Part shown: positions 1 to 3,288 of the stretch, in pieces
Layout: every line of letters begins with the position of its first letter
Numbering within the stretch: position 1 is the first letter of the stretch
DNA from: Alphaproteobacteria bacterium
GTDB taxonomy: Bacteria > Pseudomonadota > Alphaproteobacteria > UBA6615
NCBI GenBank assembly: GCA_013003285.1
Contig: JABDJY010000438.1
Coordinates: forward strand, 1 to 5,801
Direction of reading: 5' to 3'
DNA length: 5,801 nt
Made by a program: the position numbers and the translations under genes
The notes under the pieces: model-generated
What the model was told of the DNA's origin: nothing
Databases searched by the model: none
The model's input: the letters and a program-made list of their open reading frames with translations, nothing else

Positions 1-363
1 GACATGCGATCCCTCCCGCAGCAATTCCATTCGCACGAGACCGGGAATTTCCTCGAAGACTAGAACATCACCCTTTGGCGGCTGCCGTTGTTGCTCCGCC
101 AGTCGTGCCAGAACGAAGGCGGTGCCAACATTGGGGTGACCGGCGAACGGCAACTCCGCGAGCGGCGTAAAAATACGGACTTGCGCCGTATGCCCGGCCG
201 ATTGGGCCGGCAAGACGAATGTCGTCTCCGATAAATTGAACTCGGCGGCGATGGACTGCATTTGCCCGCTCGAAAGCCCTTGCGCATCGGTGATCACCGC
301 AAGCGGATTTCCGCCGAACTGGCGGTCGGTGAAAACATCGACGGTCTCGAAATCCAACTTCAT
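1..363 (-). CDS. PhzF-family phenazine biosynthesis-like isomerase/epimerase, partial (N-terminal 121 residues)
   Basis: The reading frame is open from an ATG at 363-361 to the left edge, giving 121 residues with no stop; the C-terminal part is outside the window. The start is supported by AAGGTGG about 6 bases upstream. The N-terminus has the family's opening pattern (VDVFTDRQFGGNPLAV, residues 8-23). It also has the NLSET motif (residues 43-47), whose Glu46 matches the catalytic glutamate of PhzF, and the RIFTP...ELPFAGHP signature (residues 63-77), with His76 at the position of the second active-site residue. Family members have a duplicated diaminopimelate-epimerase-like fold of about 260-300 residues, so under half is visible. 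Characterised PhzF isomerises a phenazine precursor, but most homologues act on unknown substrates, and no phenazine genes are seen here. It is the last visible gene of a probable operon, 39 bases after the FAD oxidoreductase. The family is sure; the substrate is unknown. Confidence 0.93.
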   Translation of the reverse strand, partial: MKLDFETVDVFTDRQFGGNPLAVITDAQGLSSGQMQSIAAEFNLSETTFVLPAQSAGHTAQVRIFTPLAELPFAGHPNVGTAFVLARLAEQQRQPPKGDVLVFEEIPGLVRMELLREGSHV

Positions 364-402
364 GATGCCCACCTTAAACCCCGGTCCTTTGTCGCCTGCA
401 GA

Positions 403-1992
403 TCAATCGCGCCATTCCGGCGGCGGCACCGGGGTCCACGGCCGCTTGAGGCCCAAATCGTCGACGATGGCGTTCGCCGCGATATAGCCCGGAGCGCCAT
501 TGATGCCACCACCATTACCGGTCGAGGAGCCGCATAGATACAGGCCGTCGACCGGGGTGCGGGTGCCCGATAGAAGCGGATGGGGCCGATTGATCCCGAG
601 TTGCGACGGAATATAGGCGCCCATGCGAACCGCGCCCTGGCGCATATTTACATTGAGGCGCTCGACATCGCGCGGCGTGAACAGAAATTCGGCGCGCACA
701 TTGTCGGCGGTGAGATTGGGCGCATATTCGCGCCACACGTCGAGAATTCGTTGCGCATACGCGTCCTTGTCGCGGTCCCAATTTTCGGCATCGCCGTCAA
801 CCGCATAGGGCGCAAAGGGCCACCAGAATGCCGAATGGCCATCGGCGGGGGCGTAGGTCGGATCGAACTGGCTGTTACACGCGCCATTGCCCATGAGCAC
901 GTCGGGGAATTTACCGGCCGCGCAGTGTTCGAAGCATTGCTCAACCTGCGCGATGTCGTCCATGCCGAAGAAGATATTGAAGGCCCGGTCGATATCCGGG
1001 TCGAAGTCCCGCGATTTGTAGATGGGCCGCTCGCGCAACGCCAAATGCAAGGTGACCAGGCTGTGATTGCCCCAATGCCAGTTGTTCAACTTGGTGCGGA
1101 CCTCTTCGGGGAACAATTCTTCGCCGGTCATGTGCATGGTGGCGGGCGCATCGATGGCGCTGGCGACAAACTGGCGCCCCTCGATGGTCTCGCCCGTAGC
1201 CAATCGAACACCGGTCGCCCGGCCACCCGTGGTGCAAATTTCCTCGACCGCGGCGTTCAGCATCACCGCCCCGCCGCCGGCCTCGACGATCCGCGCCAAC
1301 GCCAGCGGAAGCGCCACGGCGCCGCCGACGGGAAGCGTGAAACTCATGGTGTTGGAGAAAATCGCCGGAAACACCATGCCGGCGCCGGGCTGATTTTCGG
1401 TTGTGATGACGTGCATATAGGACGTGAACAGGGTGCGGATGCGGTCATCGTCGAAATATTCACGCACCACGCTGAACAGATCATGTTCGGCATGGGACAG
1501 GAATGTCTTCGCTTCCGGTCCGGACAATCGATCGCGCAATTGATCGATCGGCAGTGGCGCATTGTAGAGCAGCGAGACCAGCAACGGCCGCATCTTCACC
1601 GCATAGAGATTATGCAATTCTCGGAACGTCTCGGCGTCGCGTTTTGAGAAACGCGCCAGCGACGCGCAAGTCGCCTCCAAATCCTGATGGATGACGACGC
1701 AGGAGCCGTCGCGAAACGCCGCCGCCTGCTGGACCAGCGGCTCGATATAGGAAAAGCCGAAACGGTGCAGATCCAGGTCGCGCATCAAGGGCGCCAGGCC
1801 AAATCCCATGAAAAAGTTGGCATGCAGGTTGAACCGGTGCCCCGGCAGGGTCGGCTCTTGCGTGCTGGTGCCGCCGCCGATTTGGGCGTTGCGCTCGAGC
1901 ACCGCGATCTTCAGGCCCGCGCGCGCCAGATAGGCGGCAAGGGTCAGCCCGTTATGGCCGGCACCGATAATGACGCCATCATAGTCTTGCAT
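403..1992 (-). CDS. FAD-dependent oxidoreductase, phytoene dehydrogenase/PYROXD2-like
   Basis: This is a complete 529-residue gene. The ATG at 1992-1990 is preceded by GGGGAG with a 7-base spacer. Residues 5-33 form an FAD-binding Rossmann unit, with GAGHNG at 10-15 and Glu33 at the end of the second strand, where the ribose is bound; GGGTS follows at 39-43. The C-terminus (about 483-514) carries the second conserved FAD-contact block, GLYLCGSSTGNGGG then INGAPGYIAA, which closes the flavin site in amine-oxidase/phytoene-desaturase folds. Length and both motifs fit the broad phytoene-dehydrogenase-related group (COG1233-like) that includes PYROXD2. No carotenoid genes are nearby, so a role in carotenoid synthesis is unlikely; oxidation of another small molecule is the safer inference. 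No signal peptide or membrane segment is evident, so it is probably cytoplasmic. It sits between the dehydratase and the PhzF-like gene and is probably co-transcribed with both. The family call is firm; the reaction is not known. Confidence 0.93.
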   Translation of the reverse strand: MQDYDGVIIGAGHNGLTLAAYLARAGLKIAVLERNAQIGGGTSTQEPTLPGHRFNLHANFFMGFGLAPLMRDLDLHRFGFSYIEPLVQQAAAFRDGSCVVIHQDLEATCASLARFSKRDAETFRELHNLYAVKMRPLLVSLLYNAPLPIDQLRDRLSGPEAKTFLSHAEHDLFSVVREYFDDDRIRTLFTSYMHVITTENQPGAGMVFPAIFSNTMSFTLPVGGAVALPLALARIVEAGGGAVMLNAAVEEICTTGGRATGVRLATGETIEGRQFVASAIDAPATMHMTGEELFPEEVRTKLNNWHWGNHSLVTLHLALRERPIYKSRDFDPDIDRAFNIFFGMDDIAQVEQCFEHCAAGKFPDVLMGNGACNSQFDPTYAPADGHSAFWWPFAPYAVDGDAENWDRDKDAYAQRILDVWREYAPNLTADNVRAEFLFTPRDVERLNVNMRQGAVRMGAYIPSQLGINRPHPLLSGTRTPVDGLYLCGSSTGNGGGINGAPGYIAANAIVDDLGLKRPWTPVPPPEWRD

Positions 1993-2025
1993 CGCCCTGC
2001 TCCCCAGTTGCGTCTCGGTTTAGCG

Positions 2026-2991
2026 CTACCCCACCGGCGATAGCCCCGCCGTGCCGGTGCCGCAGACAATTGCCGCCATGATTTGTTCGTCCGGCGCGGC
2101 GGCCTTGCCGGTCTGGATCGCCGCGACCGCGGCGGCACCGGCAAGCTCGACCGCCTGCCCCATCTCGAACCATAACCATTGAGCGGCGGCGCGCATCTCC
2201 TCGTCGCTCACCAGCACGATATCATCGACATATTTCTCGATGATCGCCAGATTGATCTCGGCGCTACGCCGTGGCGCCAAGGTGTTCGCACCGCTATCGA
2301 CGGCATCCAGCGTCACGAGTTCACCCGCCTGCAGACTGTCGGAGAGGGTCGGCGCGCCAACCGGCTCAACACCGATTATCTTAATGGCCGGCTTGATCGC
2401 CTTAGCCGCCAGGGCAACGCCGGCGATGAGACCACCGCCGCCGATCCCGGCGACGATGACGTCGATATCCGGCGACTGCTTCAGCATTTCGCGGGCGATG
2501 GTCCCCTGCCCGGCAATTACGGCAGGATCGGCAAAGGGGTGAATATAGGAGAGACCGTCCGCTTCGGCGCGCACCAATGCGGCTCGTTCGGCGTCGTCCC
2601 ACACCGCGCCTACGACAACGACTTCGGCACCCCAGCCGCGTATCTTCTCCGCCTTATCGGCCGGGGTATTTTTCGGGAGGTAAACCACCGCCGGACAACC
2701 CGACGCATGGGCCCCATAGGCCACTGCAAGCCCATGATTTCCGCCAGATGCGGTGATCACGCCGCGGGCCAAAGCTGCGTCGTCGAGCTGCAGAATGGCA
2801 TTGTTGGCGCCACGCACCTTAAAGGCCCCGGTGACTTGCAAAGATTCCAGCTTCAACAGGGTGGGGCCGGACCGCAGCGGATCGCGAATATAGCGTGTGC
2901 GCAGGCACGGCGTGCGCCGAACCCGGCTACTGATGCGCGCCGCCGCCGCCTCAACATCGGCCAAGGTAACCCTGTCTGCTAATCCGCTCAT
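2026..2991 (-). CDS. PLP-dependent serine/threonine dehydratase-like enzyme (fold type II)
   Basis: The protein is 321 residues from an ATG at 2991-2989. I chose this start over upstream in-frame ATGs (3027, 3081) because GAGGGA lies 6 bases before it and family similarity begins right after it. Visible fold-type-II motifs are Lys58 in TGAFKVRGA (the PLP Schiff-base lysine), SGGNHG at 82-87 (the substrate-carboxylate/asparagine loop) and the phosphate-binding glycine loop GIGGGGL at 182-188. Near the C-terminus VCGTGTAG places Cys310 where the residue contacting the PLP ring nitrogen is expected. Enzymes of this type deaminate L-serine or L-threonine to a 2-oxo acid and ammonia; relatives act on hydroxyaspartate or racemise serine. 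The protein ends directly after the catalytic domain, without the regulatory ACT domain of biosynthetic IlvA, so a catabolic enzyme is more likely. It is the first gene of the minus-strand cluster, 33 bases before the oxidoreductase. The exact substrate is uncertain. Confidence 0.92.
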   Translation of the reverse strand: MSGLADRVTLADVEAAAARISSRVRRTPCLRTRYIRDPLRSGPTLLKLESLQVTGAFKVRGANNAILQLDDAALARGVITASGGNHGLAVAYGAHASGCPAVVYLPKNTPADKAEKIRGWGAEVVVVGAVWDDAERAALVRAEADGLSYIHPFADPAVIAGQGTIAREMLKQSPDIDVIVAGIGGGGLIAGVALAAKAIKPAIKIIGVEPVGAPTLSDSLQAGELVTLDAVDSGANTLAPRRSAEINLAIIEKYVDDIVLVSDEEMRAAAQWLWFEMGQAVELAGAAAVAAIQTGKAAAPDEQIMAAIVCGTGTAGLSPVG

Positions 2992-2995
2992 CGCA

Positions 2996-3003
2996 CTTCC
3001 CTC
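2996..3003 (-). promoter_or_regulatory. Ribosome binding site deciding the dehydratase start
   Basis: On the minus strand this reads GAGGGAAG, with TGCG between it and the ATG at 2991-2989. The GAGGGA core is 6 bases from the start codon, a near-ideal Shine-Dalgarno. The two upstream in-frame ATGs lack a comparable element, and the extra 12 or 30 residues they would add do not resemble the family. Confidence 0.7.
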
Positions 3004-3133
3004 AAACCATCTCTCAACAGCCTCCATACTAAGCCAAGAGGCGCACCTCGCACCCGTACATTTCCTCGGAAACTGGGCCAAACAGGTTCATCAAGTAATT
3101 AACGTCAATTTTTCGCAAAAATAGAAATAAGTA

Positions 3134-3160
3134 TTAATGATCATTAAAGATTATTTAATG
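3134..3160. promoter_or_regulatory. Candidate operator: 14-bp palindrome overlapping a second inverted repeat
   Basis: TTAATGATCATTAA at 3134-3147 is a perfect palindrome. Its right arm also pairs with a third half-site: CATTAAA at 3142-3148 and TTTAATG at 3154-3160 form a 7-bp inverted repeat with a 5-base spacer. The hexamer TTAATG/CATTAA therefore occurs three times, and the two direct copies (3134 and 3155) are exactly 21 bases apart, about two helical turns. This arrangement, in the AT-rich centre of a divergent promoter region, fits cooperative binding of a dimeric regulator or of an IHF-like protein. AT-rich DNA gives such matches more easily by chance, so the call is tentative. No regulator gene is visible in the window. 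Confidence 0.45.
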
Positions 3161-3288
3161 TTGTGAGTATAAATAAGTAAGCGTGGAAATCACTCTGAAT
3201 GTTTCACTGTAACCCGCTGCAGGCGCGGGAAAATTGATGGTAGGCGATGTCCCCGGTACGAGCGATCGGCCCGGCATATCGGAATTGA

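Larger units (their letters stand above)
2992..3288. promoter_or_regulatory. Divergent intergenic promoter region with AT-rich core
   Basis: These 297 bases lie between the divergent start codons of the dehydratase and the coiled-coil gene, and contain no credible gene. Composition shifts sharply: 3091-3180 is about 20 % GC (18 of 90 bases), flanked by GC-rich DNA. Promoters for both directions should lie here. I see only weak hexamer matches: TATAAA at 3168-3173 on the plus strand, TATACT at 3171-3166 and TTGACG at 3108-3103 on the minus strand, none with a convincing partner at 16-18 bases. A short GC hairpin (CCCGC at 3213-3217, GCGGG at 3225-3229, 7-base loop) would fall in the leader of the plus-strand gene. 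It has no T-tract, so it is not a terminator. Confidence 0.6.

Noticed and set aside
580..1647. A 355-residue open frame on the plus strand, antisense to the FAD oxidoreductase
   Set aside because: It lies wholly opposite a gene with clear family motifs. Its translation is Arg/His/Gly-rich, with no recognisable domain. Long antisense frames are common in GC-rich coding DNA.
2179..2982. A 267-residue open frame on the plus strand, antisense to the dehydratase
   Set aside because: It is a shadow of a gene with complete PLP-enzyme motifs; the translation has no recognisable features.
2026..3081. Longer version of the dehydratase starting at 3081 (351 residues)
   Set aside because: The added 30 residues do not resemble the family, and the later ATG at 2991 has a far better ribosome binding site.
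3213..3229. GC-rich hairpin (CCCGC/GCGGG) as a terminator
   Set aside because: The stem is only 5 bp, there is no T-tract on either strand, and its position upstream of a gene start makes a terminator unlikely.
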